Shown here in pieces: positions 1 through 5,491 of a stretch of DNA of 9,783 bases. The DNA is from Hyphomicrobiales bacterium (GTDB taxonomy: Bacteria > Pseudomonadota > Alphaproteobacteria > Rhizobiales > CAYWUX01), in NCBI GenBank assembly GCA_028279265.1, contig JANQOC010000177.1, forward strand, positions 1 through 9,783, given 5' to 3'. How positions within the stretch are numbered: position 1 is the first letter of the stretch; each line of letters begins with the position of its first letter. The notes under the pieces were generated by a model. It was not told the DNA's origin, searched no databases, and was given only the letters and a program-made list of their open reading frames with translations. The position numbers were made by a program, and so were the translations under genes.

Positions 1-98
1 CCGCCTCCTGGCTGGCGATCTTCGTTGTCATCGCGACGATCTGGAGTTTTTTCACTGGAGTGCTGGTCGTCGAATTGCTATTCAGACTTTCAGGCTGA
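1..98 (+). CDS. C-terminal fragment of a probable membrane protein
   Basis: An open frame enters from the left edge (first complete codon at 3) and stops with TGA at 96-98, giving 31 residues. The translation reads ASWLAIFVVIATIW, then SFFTGVLVVELLFRLSG. It is almost wholly hydrophobic, with aromatic residues and a single late Glu and Arg, as expected for a last transmembrane helix and a very short tail. I do not recognise the family, and a 31-residue tail cannot identify one. The gene would lie upstream of the carbonic-anhydrase-like gene on the same strand, with a 128-bp gap. The call rests on composition only; a chance open frame of this length is possible. Confidence 0.5.
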   Translation, partial: ASWLAIFVVIATIWSFFTGVLVVELLFRLSG

Positions 99-160
99 CG
101 GCATTCGAAAAATCCCCGACGAATCCGGTTTCGCATTTGCAGTCGCGTCAGCTGTCGGCA

Positions 161-186
161 GTGTAATCCACAGCTGTGTGATCCAC
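161..186. repeat. Near-perfect 11-bp direct repeat upstream of the gamma-CA gene
   Basis: GTGTAATCCAC (161-171) and GTGTGATCCAC (176-186) are direct repeats with one mismatch, starting 15 bp apart. Between and across them lies the 10-bp palindrome CACAGCTGTG (169-178). The pair ends about 40 bp before the ATG at 227. It could be a regulator site or chance; nothing else supports a function. Confidence 0.35.
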
Positions 187-226
187 GGGCGACGGGGATG
201 ATCGGCGATAGTGAAGGTTTAGGACC

Positions 227-763
227 ATGGCGCTTTATCAACTTGATCAAAATACCGTACAGACACCGGGCGACGGGCAATTCTGGGTCGCCCCCAGTGC
301 CGTCGTACTGGGCAATGTAGAATTAAAATCCATGTCCAGTGTCTGGTTCGGCGCCGTCCTTCGGGGCGATAATGAGCCCATTGTCGTCGGAGAAAATACA
401 AACATCCAGGATGGATGCGTTTTGCATACGGATCCCGGATATCCATTGACCCTCGGGAAAAATTGTACTGTCGGGCATATGGCCATGGTGCATGGCTGTA
501 CCGTCCAGGAAAACAGCCTTGTCGGTATCGGGGCAACAATTCTCAATGGATCGGTGATCGGAAGAAATTGTCTTATTGGAGCTCATACCCTGATACCCGA
601 GGGAAAAACAATTCCCGACAATTCCATGGTCATGGGAACACCGGGACGCGTGGTCCGGGAGCTGACGGAGGAAGAAATCGCGGGCCTGACAGCAACTGCC
701 GGTCGCTATGTGCAAAACTGGCAGCGTTTCGCCGGGGGCCTCAAGGCACAAACAACCGCCTGA
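227..763 (+). CDS. Gamma-carbonic anhydrase family protein (left-handed beta-helix hexapeptide)
   Basis: This is a 178-residue cytoplasmic protein of the gamma-carbonic anhydrase/YrdA-PaaY-CaiE class. Members fold as trimeric left-handed beta-helices and bind a metal between subunits. Hexapeptide-like repeats run from about residue 20 to 140 (for example APSAVVLGNV and GIGATILNGSVIGRN). The metal ligands appear as H67 (in LHTD), H84 (VGHMA) and H89 (VHGC). The supporting residues R46, D48, Q61 and D62 are also present, in the RGDN and NIQDG motifs. The C-terminal 40 residues look helical (LTEEEIAGL), as usual in the family. The start is ATG 227, preceded by AGGA at about 219-222. The metal site is intact, but many relatives have little carbonic anhydrase activity and some are acyl-CoA-pathway accessory proteins, so the catalytic role is inferred. 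It stands alone; the next gene points the other way. Confidence 0.94.
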   Translation: MALYQLDQNTVQTPGDGQFWVAPSAVVLGNVELKSMSSVWFGAVLRGDNEPIVVGENTNIQDGCVLHTDPGYPLTLGKNCTVGHMAMVHGCTVQENSLVGIGATILNGSVIGRNCLIGAHTLIPEGKTIPDNSMVMGTPGRVVRELTEEEIAGLTATAGRYVQNWQRFAGGLKAQTTA

Positions 764-812
764 TACCGGAGCTGATCCGGAATTGCGTTTTTCAACATTG
801 CGGCATTGCGGC

Positions 813-850
813 AAAAAAAGAAGCCGACACCAAATTAATGGTGCCGGCTT
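813..850 (-). terminator. Intrinsic terminator of the BTLCP peptidase gene
   Basis: Read on the minus strand, arms AAGCCGGCACCA (850-839) and TGGTGTCGGCTT (832-821) form a 12-bp stem with one G-U pair and a 6-nt loop. One C and then seven T (819-813) follow. On the plus strand the same stem has an A-C mismatch and no T-run behind it, so it mainly serves the minus-strand gene ending at 936. It also lies after the gamma-CA stop at 763 and may give weak two-way insulation. Confidence 0.85.
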
Positions 851-935
851 TCATTCAGACTCAACAGGTCGGGGAAGGGTGGTGGTGGAATCGAGTCTGA
901 ATAGTGGGTGGTGCCCCCGTAATTCTTAATTGCCC

Positions 936-1580
936 CTATCTGCGATCCACATTGGAAAGGGAAAGCGAAAAGTGTTCCGGTTCCGGGATCAATGACATCC
1001 AGATTCTTTGATTTTTGTAGGATTGCCTCTTGATGAACTGATAGGGAACTTCATTCCAGGCTTTGACGTTATTGTTCTTGTTATCCAGAATAAAATCGCC
1101 ATCCGACGTGCGGGCGGTCAGGACCGCGTGACCGTCGCCATTTTCGTCGAGAACAACGGTTATCAGCAGCGAGCTCATCGGCCAGCCCCGTTCCATGAGC
1201 ATGCGGCGTTTCAGCAGTACATAGTCTTCGCAATCGCCATTGTGACGTGGAAAGGTCCAGTATTCGAGTTCGCCATAGAGATCGTGATCGGTGACCGGAT
1301 TGACCGCATCATTCACAGCCTTGTTTATCAGCACCAGATCCTGCCAGCGTTGTGGCGACAGTTCCACGCGATGGAATGCCTGTGCTTCCGTTCGACACTC
1401 CGCAGGATGGCGATGACAGAACTGTACATAGCCTATGGGCGGAAGCGAAACATTAAACACCCGCATGTAGTTCGATTCCTGATTTTGTCCCGAGATCCAG
1501 ACAGCATTTTCTGCCGATGCCGGTGTCAAACCCAGAAATAGAAATAAGAGAAAATGTGCTCCGAAACGCTGAGCATACAT
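936..1580 (-). CDS. Exported transglutaminase-like cysteine peptidase (BTLCP, peptidase family C93)
   Basis: This is a 214-residue protein of the bacterial transglutaminase-like cysteine proteinase family (PF06035), the superfamily that includes the periplasmic adhesin protease LapG. Residues 1-23 are a typical signal peptide: Arg5, a hydrophobic core LLFLFLGL, and a likely cut after ASA. The catalytic triad is visible as C117 in GDCEDY, H151 in DGHAVL and D166 in LDN. An N-terminal FCHRHPAEC segment (C55 and C62) is typical of the alphaproteobacterial branch and could form a disulphide. The product should act in the periplasm or at the cell envelope. The start is ATG at 1580 with AGGGGG 7-12 bases upstream; that ribosome binding site lies inside a hairpin. 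It is last in a row of three minus-strand genes and has its own terminator. The substrate is unknown; no LapD or large adhesin gene is in the window. Confidence 0.92.
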   Translation of the reverse strand: MYAQRFGAHFLLFLFLGLTPASAENAVWISGQNQESNYMRVFNVSLPPIGYVQFCHRHPAECRTEAQAFHRVELSPQRWQDLVLINKAVNDAVNPVTDHDLYGELEYWTFPRHNGDCEDYVLLKRRMLMERGWPMSSLLITVVLDENGDGHAVLTARTSDGDFILDNKNNNVKAWNEVPYQFIKRQSYKNQRIWMSLIPEPEHFSLSLSNVDRR

Positions 1581-1585
1581 AACGA

Positions 1586-1606
1586 CCCCCTGATTATTTG
1601 AGGGGG
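1586..1606 (-). promoter_or_regulatory. Hairpin covering the BTLCP ribosome binding site
   Basis: On the minus strand CCCCCT (1606-1601) pairs with AGGGGG (1591-1586) across a 9-nt loop. The AGGGGG arm is the only good ribosome binding site for the ATG at 1580. The short GC-rich stem would mask it in the mRNA and could lower or regulate translation. The pairing is seen directly; the regulatory role is inferred. Confidence 0.5.
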
Positions 1607-1643
1607 ACTATGACACAAAGAATTTTAGATACCGCAAACCAAA

Positions 1644-1670
1644 CCCTTAAAATTAGAGCCTTATTAAGGG
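1644..1670. repeat. 7-bp inverted repeat in an AT-rich intergenic tract
   Basis: CCCTTAA (1644-1650) and TTAAGGG (1664-1670) are perfect inverted copies, 13 nt apart. They sit in the strikingly AT-rich stretch 1610-1720 between the PilZ and BTLCP genes. This stretch is the likely promoter region of the minus-strand peptidase gene. I could not pick out a convincing -35/-10 pair. Confidence 0.35.
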
Positions 1671-1710
1671 AAAATTTTATGAAAATTGCAGCTTCTAAAA
1701 TTTGTTTAAA

Positions 1711-1748
1711 TTTTTAAGAAACGGCTTGCATCCCGGCAATGAAAGCCG
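1711..1748 (-). terminator. Possible terminator of the tandem-PilZ gene
   Basis: On the minus strand CGGCTT (1748-1743) pairs with AAGCCG (1727-1722), followed by TTTCTTAAAAATTT. The loop is 15 nt and the T-run is interrupted. A competing 5-bp stem, CCGGC/GCCGG, lies at 1733-1749. The position, 35-60 bp after the PilZ stop, is right, but the structure is weak. Confidence 0.4.
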
Positions 1749-1782
1749 GTGCTGAAAACGAGCTTCAGTTCAGCAACCGCAA

Positions 1783-2409
1783 TTAGAAACTGGATTGAAT
1801 GTCGTCTTCGCTCTGAAGGTTCAGGAACTCAATTCCAATTCCAGAGTCATGATGGCGGACGACGCGGCCGCTCATCCGTCCCAGGGTTACTGTTTTTCCA
1901 ATAGGGGGCCGCTCATCAAGCATGATGGATGCACCGCTGATGGAAACATCGATGACCTGGCAATCAATGCTTTCTCCCTCGTCGACATGCAGGACCTGGT
2001 GAGGTGTTTTGGGGATGATGCGTTCATGGCGACGGTCTTCAGGCAGACCCATGGATTTGCTGTTCACGATCCATGTCAACTGGTCAGCGAGCTTGTCGCG
2101 CTTGTATTCGGACGCCGACAGGCGTAAGGCAAAGCCGCCGTCGAAACAACGCACGACCGTTCCGTCAATACGCCCGACCTGGTCGATATAAGCGACAATA
2201 TGTTCGCCCACCTGTCCTTCGATGGGGGACAGAAGCGCGGCGCCGCCGGGGGAGATATTCATCAGTTTGCAGGGATATTCCTGCTTGTTCTGGCGCATCA
2301 TTCGGCCCAGCAGTTTAAGCCTGACACGAAAATGGCGCCGTCGATCGTGAGTTAAGGAATAAGGCGGGTTGGCATTGGATTCTCTAGATTCAAGGACCGT
2401 ATCATTCAT
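1783..2409 (-). CDS. Tandem PilZ-domain protein (probable cyclic-di-GMP receptor)
   Basis: This 208-residue soluble protein contains two PilZ domains. The first, about residues 22-105, has the RxxxR motif at R24/R28 and an NxSxxG motif at N51-S53-G56. The second, about residues 124-203, has RxxxR at R126/R130 and a canonical DxSxxG at D154-S156-G159. In known PilZ proteins these residues hold cyclic-di-GMP, so both halves could bind. The first has Asn in place of the usual Asp. No membrane segment or catalytic output domain is present, so it should work as a cytoplasmic adaptor. ATG 2409 is preceded only by a weak ribosome binding site (GAGCAAG). It lies between the PAS_5 and BTLCP genes, with 226 and 202 bp on either side. 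Domain identity is firm; partners and output are unknown. Confidence 0.93.
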   Translation of the reverse strand: MNDTVLESRESNANPPYSLTHDRRRHFRVRLKLLGRMMRQNKQEYPCKLMNISPGGAALLSPIEGQVGEHIVAYIDQVGRIDGTVVRCFDGGFALRLSASEYKRDKLADQLTWIVNSKSMGLPEDRRHERIIPKTPHQVLHVDEGESIDCQVIDVSISGASIMLDERPPIGKTVTLGRMSGRVVRHHDSGIGIEFLNLQSEDDIQSSF

Positions 2410-2635
2410 ATCTTGCTCAGATCATTTACAATGCAGAAATGTCGGCAAGGACTGCGAACCGTCGTCAAGTGCCCCACCAACTTGCTGCGCCTTCGTTCCA
2501 GTAAACGTCTTTAGAACATACGAAGATCAGGGTTAATGAATTGCTAAATCACACTGATTTGCGACAAATATCTTGAGTTGACGGCGATATCGCAGAGTTT
2601 TTGGTCGAATGTCGCGCCAGGCCCGGTGAAAAGGA
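2410..2635. other. Intergenic region upstream of the PilZ gene
   Basis: No gene is supported here. The region separates the end of the PAS_5 gene from the start of the PilZ gene, both minus strand, and should hold the PilZ promoter. It contains a 10-bp palindrome, GCGATATCGC (2584-2593). I see no convincing terminator for the PAS gene and no confident -35/-10 pair. Confidence 0.4.
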
Positions 2636-3328
2636 CTATTGCTTTTCCATCTGGCCACCGTCGTAGACACGGAAAACCTGGCGATTTATTTGGACAATTC
2701 TGGAACCGTCGCTGGATCTTTCCGTGTCCATATAGCGGATCTCATGGCGTCCGGAGGCGGACACTTTATTTCCCTGTTGCGGGTTCATGTCGTTCCATTC
2801 ATGTTCAATTTTTATGGGTTCCAGGCAGTCCAGCTCCAGCTGGATCAATTTGCAGGACCCCAGCCAATACTGGTCCTGTTCGACGGAAATGGACCCCAAA
2901 AGGCGGGTTATCGTCGTGTTCTGTTCCGTATGAAGGAGCGGCAATATGATCATTTCGAAGCGCGCCGACTGGTTCGATTCGCTACGGCCCTGAAACTTGA
3001 CGAGTGTCGCTTGCCCGTTCCGGGTGGCATCCTCCAGCATTTGACGGATTTGCCGATGATCGGATCCCTGCCACATCTGGCAAAAATCCCGACCGCGCAG
3101 TTCCTGGCCGAATTGCTGGCAAAGCCTTGTGCCGGCCAGTCGAAAGGCATAGGTGCCGTCCGGCTTCAGTTCCAGGATGAAGGTTTCTGGTAAGATTGAA
3201 TAAATTTTTGAGGGCTCGATTTCCATTCGGCTGGGTGCCGGGCGCCCGTCCCTGATCTTGTCCCAGTAGGACAGGAGCTGCAGGGTCGTGTGTTTCTCAA
3301 TACCGCAAGACTGATTATGCATAGACAT
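2636..3328 (-). CDS. PAS_5 domain protein (PF07310 type)
   Basis: This 230-residue soluble protein carries the alphaproteobacterial PAS_5 domain in about residues 14-170. Recognisable blocks are LLSYWDKIRDGRPAPSR (18-34), EIEPSKIYSILPETFILEL (36-54), FRLAGTRLCQQFGQELRGR (62-80), and RFEMIILPLL followed by RLLGSIS further on. These stand-alone proteins are presumed sensory or adaptor modules; no ligand or partner is known to me. The C-terminal 60 residues are polar and carry no recognisable output domain (no kinase, GGDEF or HTH). The start is ATG 3328, in an AT-rich, purine-rich context with no strong Shine-Dalgarno; ATG 3322 is an alternative that removes only two residues. It is divergent from the rhomboid gene and upstream of the tandem-PilZ gene on the same strand, so a signalling link is possible but not shown. 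Confidence 0.92.
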   Translation of the reverse strand: MSMHNQSCGIEKHTTLQLLSYWDKIRDGRPAPSRMEIEPSKIYSILPETFILELKPDGTYAFRLAGTRLCQQFGQELRGRDFCQMWQGSDHRQIRQMLEDATRNGQATLVKFQGRSESNQSARFEMIILPLLHTEQNTTITRLLGSISVEQDQYWLGSCKLIQLELDCLEPIKIEHEWNDMNPQQGNKVSASGRHEIRYMDTERSSDGSRIVQINRQVFRVYDGGQMEKQ

Positions 3329-3355
3329 ACTTTTTTTATATATAACAAAGAGTTG

Positions 3356-3372
3356 GCCTTACTGGCTAAGGC
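3356..3372. promoter_or_regulatory. Inverted repeat in the PAS_5/rhomboid divergent region
   Basis: GCCTTA (3356-3361) and TAAGGC (3367-3372) form a perfect 6-bp inverted repeat with a 5-nt centre. It lies 28 bp upstream of the PAS_5 start, next to the AT-rich run TTTTTTTATATATAAC (3331-3346). The location suits an operator or promoter-proximal site for one or both divergent genes. No known consensus is matched. Confidence 0.35.
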
Positions 3373-3563
3373 ATGGTCCGGCTTTGCCATAGAGAGCAAA
3401 TGACCGTATGACAAGTAAAGCAGAAAGGGTGCCAGCCCGCGGTTTGCCGCCAAGTCAGGGCTTGAATTCTGATCAAATAGTTAACAAAGGCCGCGCGATA
3501 ACCGAACGGACCTGTTCACGGCGATGCAAAAAGATTATATGCGTGGAAAACAAGGATTACGCG

Positions 3564-4301
3564 TTGCCGAACAAAGCCCCCATATTCAACATCCCCGCGA
3601 GTGTCGTCTGGTCATTGGGACTTATCGTTGCCGTCCAGCTCTATCGACAATGGCTCGGTCCGGAGGCGGATTTTAACTTTGTTATCTCTCTGGCTTTCAT
3701 TCCCGCCCGTTACGCTGGTGCGATATCCGACATCCCCGGAGGCGATGCCAGCGCCTATTATTCCTTTCTCACCTATATGTTCGTCCACGGCGACTGGACG
3801 CATCTGGTCATAAATTCCCTGTGGTTGCTGGCCTTCGGCTCGGCGGTTGCCCGCCGGATCGGAGACATTAACTATGTGCTGTTTTCCATATTGTGCGGAC
3901 TCGGCGGTATTCTCACTCACCTGTTTATTCATTGGGGCGATATCAGCCCGGTGGTCGGGGCCTCCGCAGCCATTTCCGGACAAATGGCCGGTGCCATCCG
4001 CTTCATCTTCGGTGCTTACAAGTACGGGCAGTTGGCGGAAAGCCGGATCGATCCCAAGGGCACGCGCCTGGTTGGTGTAGTCGAGGCATTGAAGGATCCG
4101 AAGATCGTCGTCTTCCTGCTGATCTGGCTTGGCCTGAATATTTTGGTCGGGGTTGGCGGCGTCTCTATCGGTCAGTCAGCCAGCGTTGCCTGGGAAGCTC
4201 ATATTGGTGGCTTTATTACCGGTCTCCTGCTTTTCGGGATCATGGACAGAATGCACTCTGCCGCCGTTTCAATTCCACCGGAAAACTGGGAAGAAGACTG
4301 A
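3564..4301 (+). CDS. Rhomboid-family intramembrane serine protease
   Basis: This is a rhomboid protease (PF01694), cutting membrane proteins within the lipid bilayer with a Ser-His dyad. From the chosen start it has 245 residues and about six membrane segments (roughly 7-27, 79-96, 102-124, 130-150, 179-198 and 212-227). The catalytic serine is S134 in the GASA motif and the catalytic histidine is H213 in AHIGG. The family's VHGDWTHLVIN block supplies H75, H80 and N84. A polar insert of about 28 residues lies between segments 4 and 5. The open frame extends back to ATG 3408. I prefer TTG 3564 because AAGGA lies 7 bases before it and the protein then begins MPNKAPIFNIP, as alphaproteobacterial rhomboids usually do. 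The extra 52 residues are Arg/Cys-rich and show no domain. GTG 3543 is a third option. The substrate is unknown. Confidence 0.92.
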   Translation: MPNKAPIFNIPASVVWSLGLIVAVQLYRQWLGPEADFNFVISLAFIPARYAGAISDIPGGDASAYYSFLTYMFVHGDWTHLVINSLWLLAFGSAVARRIGDINYVLFSILCGLGGILTHLFIHWGDISPVVGASAAISGQMAGAIRFIFGAYKYGQLAESRIDPKGTRLVGVVEALKDPKIVVFLLIWLGLNILVGVGGVSIGQSASVAWEAHIGGFITGLLLFGIMDRMHSAAVSIPPENWEED

Positions 4302-4415
4302 CCGCAGGTGTTCACACCACATAACCAGGCGTTCAATTCCCTTATTGCCTGTCCAGAGCAATTATCGTGCAAAGGCAAGCGTGGCGAATGGGTTTGAACT
4401 ACGGCTGGTGGGATT

Positions 4416-4451
4416 GCCTCCGGACAGGTTTGGAAACCCTCGTCCGGAGGC
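4416..4451. repeat. 10-bp perfect stem-loop downstream of the rhomboid gene
   Basis: GCCTCCGGAC (4416-4425) and GTCCGGAGGC (4442-4451) pair perfectly. The 16-nt loop contains a smaller GGTTT/AAACC pairing (4427-4431 with 4434-4438). Neither strand has a T-run after it, so it is not a classical intrinsic terminator. It could protect the 3' end of the mRNA or be a REP-like or protein-binding element. Confidence 0.6.
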
Positions 4452-4501
4452 CGAGTAATTGAGTTCCGGTTTCTCATATTTGTCGGGGGGCAAATGAAAC
4501 C

Positions 4502-4537
4502 GTGAACAGGTGAACACTAAATCGGCACCAGTGTTCA
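4502..4537. repeat. GTGAACA tandem repeat and inverted copy
   Basis: GTGAACAG (4502-4509) is followed directly by GTGAACAC (4510-4517). An inverted copy of TGAACAC, GTGTTCA, lies at 4531-4537. Another exact inverted copy, GTGTTCAC, is at 4308-4315 and GTTCAC recurs at 4692-4697. The concentration in one intergenic region suggests a regulator site, but no known consensus is assigned. Confidence 0.4.
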
Positions 4538-4675
4538 ACTTTGATTATGTCACGACGATATCCCAAGGAAAACACACAGTTGCGTGAAGCCGGCAGAAGC
4601 AGCGGACACTGGATCCTGCAGAATTAATACAGCGGATGTTTCCAGTAAGCATGGATCGTCAACGTGATTTGACTG

Positions 4676-4709
4676 CAGATGCCAGCCCGGAGTTCACGGC
4701 ATCTGAACT
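4676..4709 (+). promoter_or_regulatory. Two mutually exclusive hairpins in the P460 upstream region
   Basis: CAGATGCC (4676-4683) pairs with GGCATCTG (4698-4705). Inside and overlapping it, AGTTCA (4691-4696) pairs with TGAACT (4704-4709). The two cannot form together. ACTTTCTTC follows, so the first stem could act as a weak terminator. The arrangement resembles an attenuator, but that is inference. Confidence 0.4.
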
Positions 4710-4775
4710 TTCTTCACCTGCATTTGATAGAGAGTGACTATGAAACCGGCCCACTAAAATTTATCAAATAAGAGG

Positions 4776-4847
4776 CCCTTTGTGCGTTTCACAAAGGGAC
4801 GTTGACCTGAAATGCTTCAAAGGCGTCCGGTTCTCGACAACCTTTGA
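4776..4847 (+). promoter_or_regulatory. Alternating CCTTTG/CAAAGG stems in the leader of the P460 gene
   Basis: A 9-bp perfect stem with a 5-nt loop is formed by CCCTTTGTG (4776-4784) and CACAAAGGG (4790-4798). A second 7-bp perfect stem is formed by TCAAAGG (4817-4823) and CCTTTGA (4841-4847). All four arms share the core CCTTTG or its complement, so either left arm can pair with either right arm. The second stem ends 9 bases before the GGAG ribosome binding site at 4856-4859. This is the pattern expected of a switching leader or of repeated operator half-sites. Confidence 0.5.
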
Positions 4848-4870
4848 TGAATCTTGGAGAAGAACGCTCT

Positions 4871-5437
4871 ATGCAGAATAAAATAGCTATATTCGTTATC
4901 GGTGCCCTCTTTCTAACGTTTGCATCATTCGGCGCTGTGCTTAAGCAGTCTCAGGCGCAAAGTGCGGACAAGCCATTCGGAGGCAGTGACGACATTGCGT
5001 TTGCCAAAAAAGCCTGGGGCGCAATGCAAAAGGCCAGGCTTGTTGGTAAGGGGTCGATCAATACTCACCCATATGAAGGTCAGGCACCCCACGGCGCTAT
5101 TCTTCAGACGGTCGATACGACAGTGTCAATTGATGGACGCGAAGCGCGCATGATCGTGAAGAAAAATTTCGGTCCCGAGGGTATCAGCGTGAAGGATGTT
5201 TGGCGCGATCCAGACAAGCATCTTAAAGCTGTGACAATCATGTTTAAGCGTGAAGACGGATATGACAAAGACAATGCGAACTGGTTTTGGGCGAAATACC
5301 TGGCCAATGGCGATTTAGATAAGAATCCAAAAGGCGCCATGCTCGCCGGACGTGTCGCTAAAGGTGCGGATCAGGGATGTATCGCCTGTCATACCGCTGC
5401 CGGTGGTGAAGATTATCTGTTCATCAATGACCAGTAA
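4871..5437 (+). CDS. Exported cytochrome P460-family monohaem protein
   Basis: This 188-residue secreted protein resembles the cytochrome P460 family (PF16694), whose known members are periplasmic c-type cytochromes that oxidise hydroxylamine or bind NO. Residues 1-29 or 1-32 are a signal peptide (K4, core IAIFVIGALFLTFASFGA, then SQAQSA). The mature domain shows the family's C-terminal half: KAVTIMFKREDGYD (119-132), NWFWAKY (137-143) and a single CIACH haem motif (170-174) followed by the conserved DYLF. The fold's second feature, a lysine cross-linked to haem in true P460, cannot be assigned by eye, so a cytochrome c'-beta-like role remains open. The start is ATG 4871 with GGAG 11 bases upstream; in-frame ATG 4847 and TTG 4844 would add a polar stretch before the signal peptide. 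No hydroxylamine, NO or electron-transfer gene is adjacent. It converges with the B3/B4 gene. Confidence 0.88.
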   Translation: MQNKIAIFVIGALFLTFASFGAVLKQSQAQSADKPFGGSDDIAFAKKAWGAMQKARLVGKGSINTHPYEGQAPHGAILQTVDTTVSIDGREARMIVKKNFGPEGISVKDVWRDPDKHLKAVTIMFKREDGYDKDNANWFWAKYLANGDLDKNPKGAMLAGRVAKGADQGCIACHTAAGGEDYLFINDQ

Positions 5438-5491
5438 GTGTCACGGTCGTCGGATAATTAGCACTCTCTGATAGTCTACACTTAATTTATT

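Larger units (their letters stand above)
4302..4870. other. 569-bp non-coding, hairpin-rich region before the P460 gene
   Basis: No protein-coding frame here resembles a known family. The stretch contains at least six inverted repeats, with arms at 4416-4425/4442-4451, 4511-4517/4531-4537, 4676-4683/4698-4705, 4722-4729/4762-4769, 4776-4784/4790-4798 and 4817-4823/4841-4847. It also has repeated GTGAAC/GTTCAC words. The part from about 4670 on is probably the promoter and 5' leader of the cytochrome gene. The part near 4302-4460 is the 3' end of the rhomboid transcript. A small RNA is possible, but I see no hallmark of a known class. Confidence 0.55.

Noticed and set aside
323..814. Minus-strand open frame of 163 codons
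   Set aside because: It is antisense to the gamma-carbonic anhydrase gene, and its translation has no recognisable family features.
415..900. Plus-strand frame overlapping the gamma-CA gene and the terminator
   Set aside because: It is a frame-shifted shadow of the gamma-CA gene and runs through the 813-850 terminator hairpin.
1008..1541. Plus-strand open frame of 177 codons
   Set aside because: It is antisense to the C93 peptidase, which has a signal peptide and full catalytic triad; the plus frame has neither.
2639..3193. Plus-strand open frame of 184 codons
   Set aside because: It is antisense to the PAS_5 gene, whose conserved blocks explain the sequence.
4388..4462. A 24-codon frame (MGLNYGWWDC...) in the intergenic region
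   Set aside because: It has no ribosome binding site, and half of it is the 4416-4451 hairpin; nothing suggests a leader peptide.
4776..4798. 9-bp stem read as a plus-strand terminator
   Set aside because: ACGTTGACC follows the stem, not a T-run, and a gene begins 70 bases later; a regulatory leader element is more likely.
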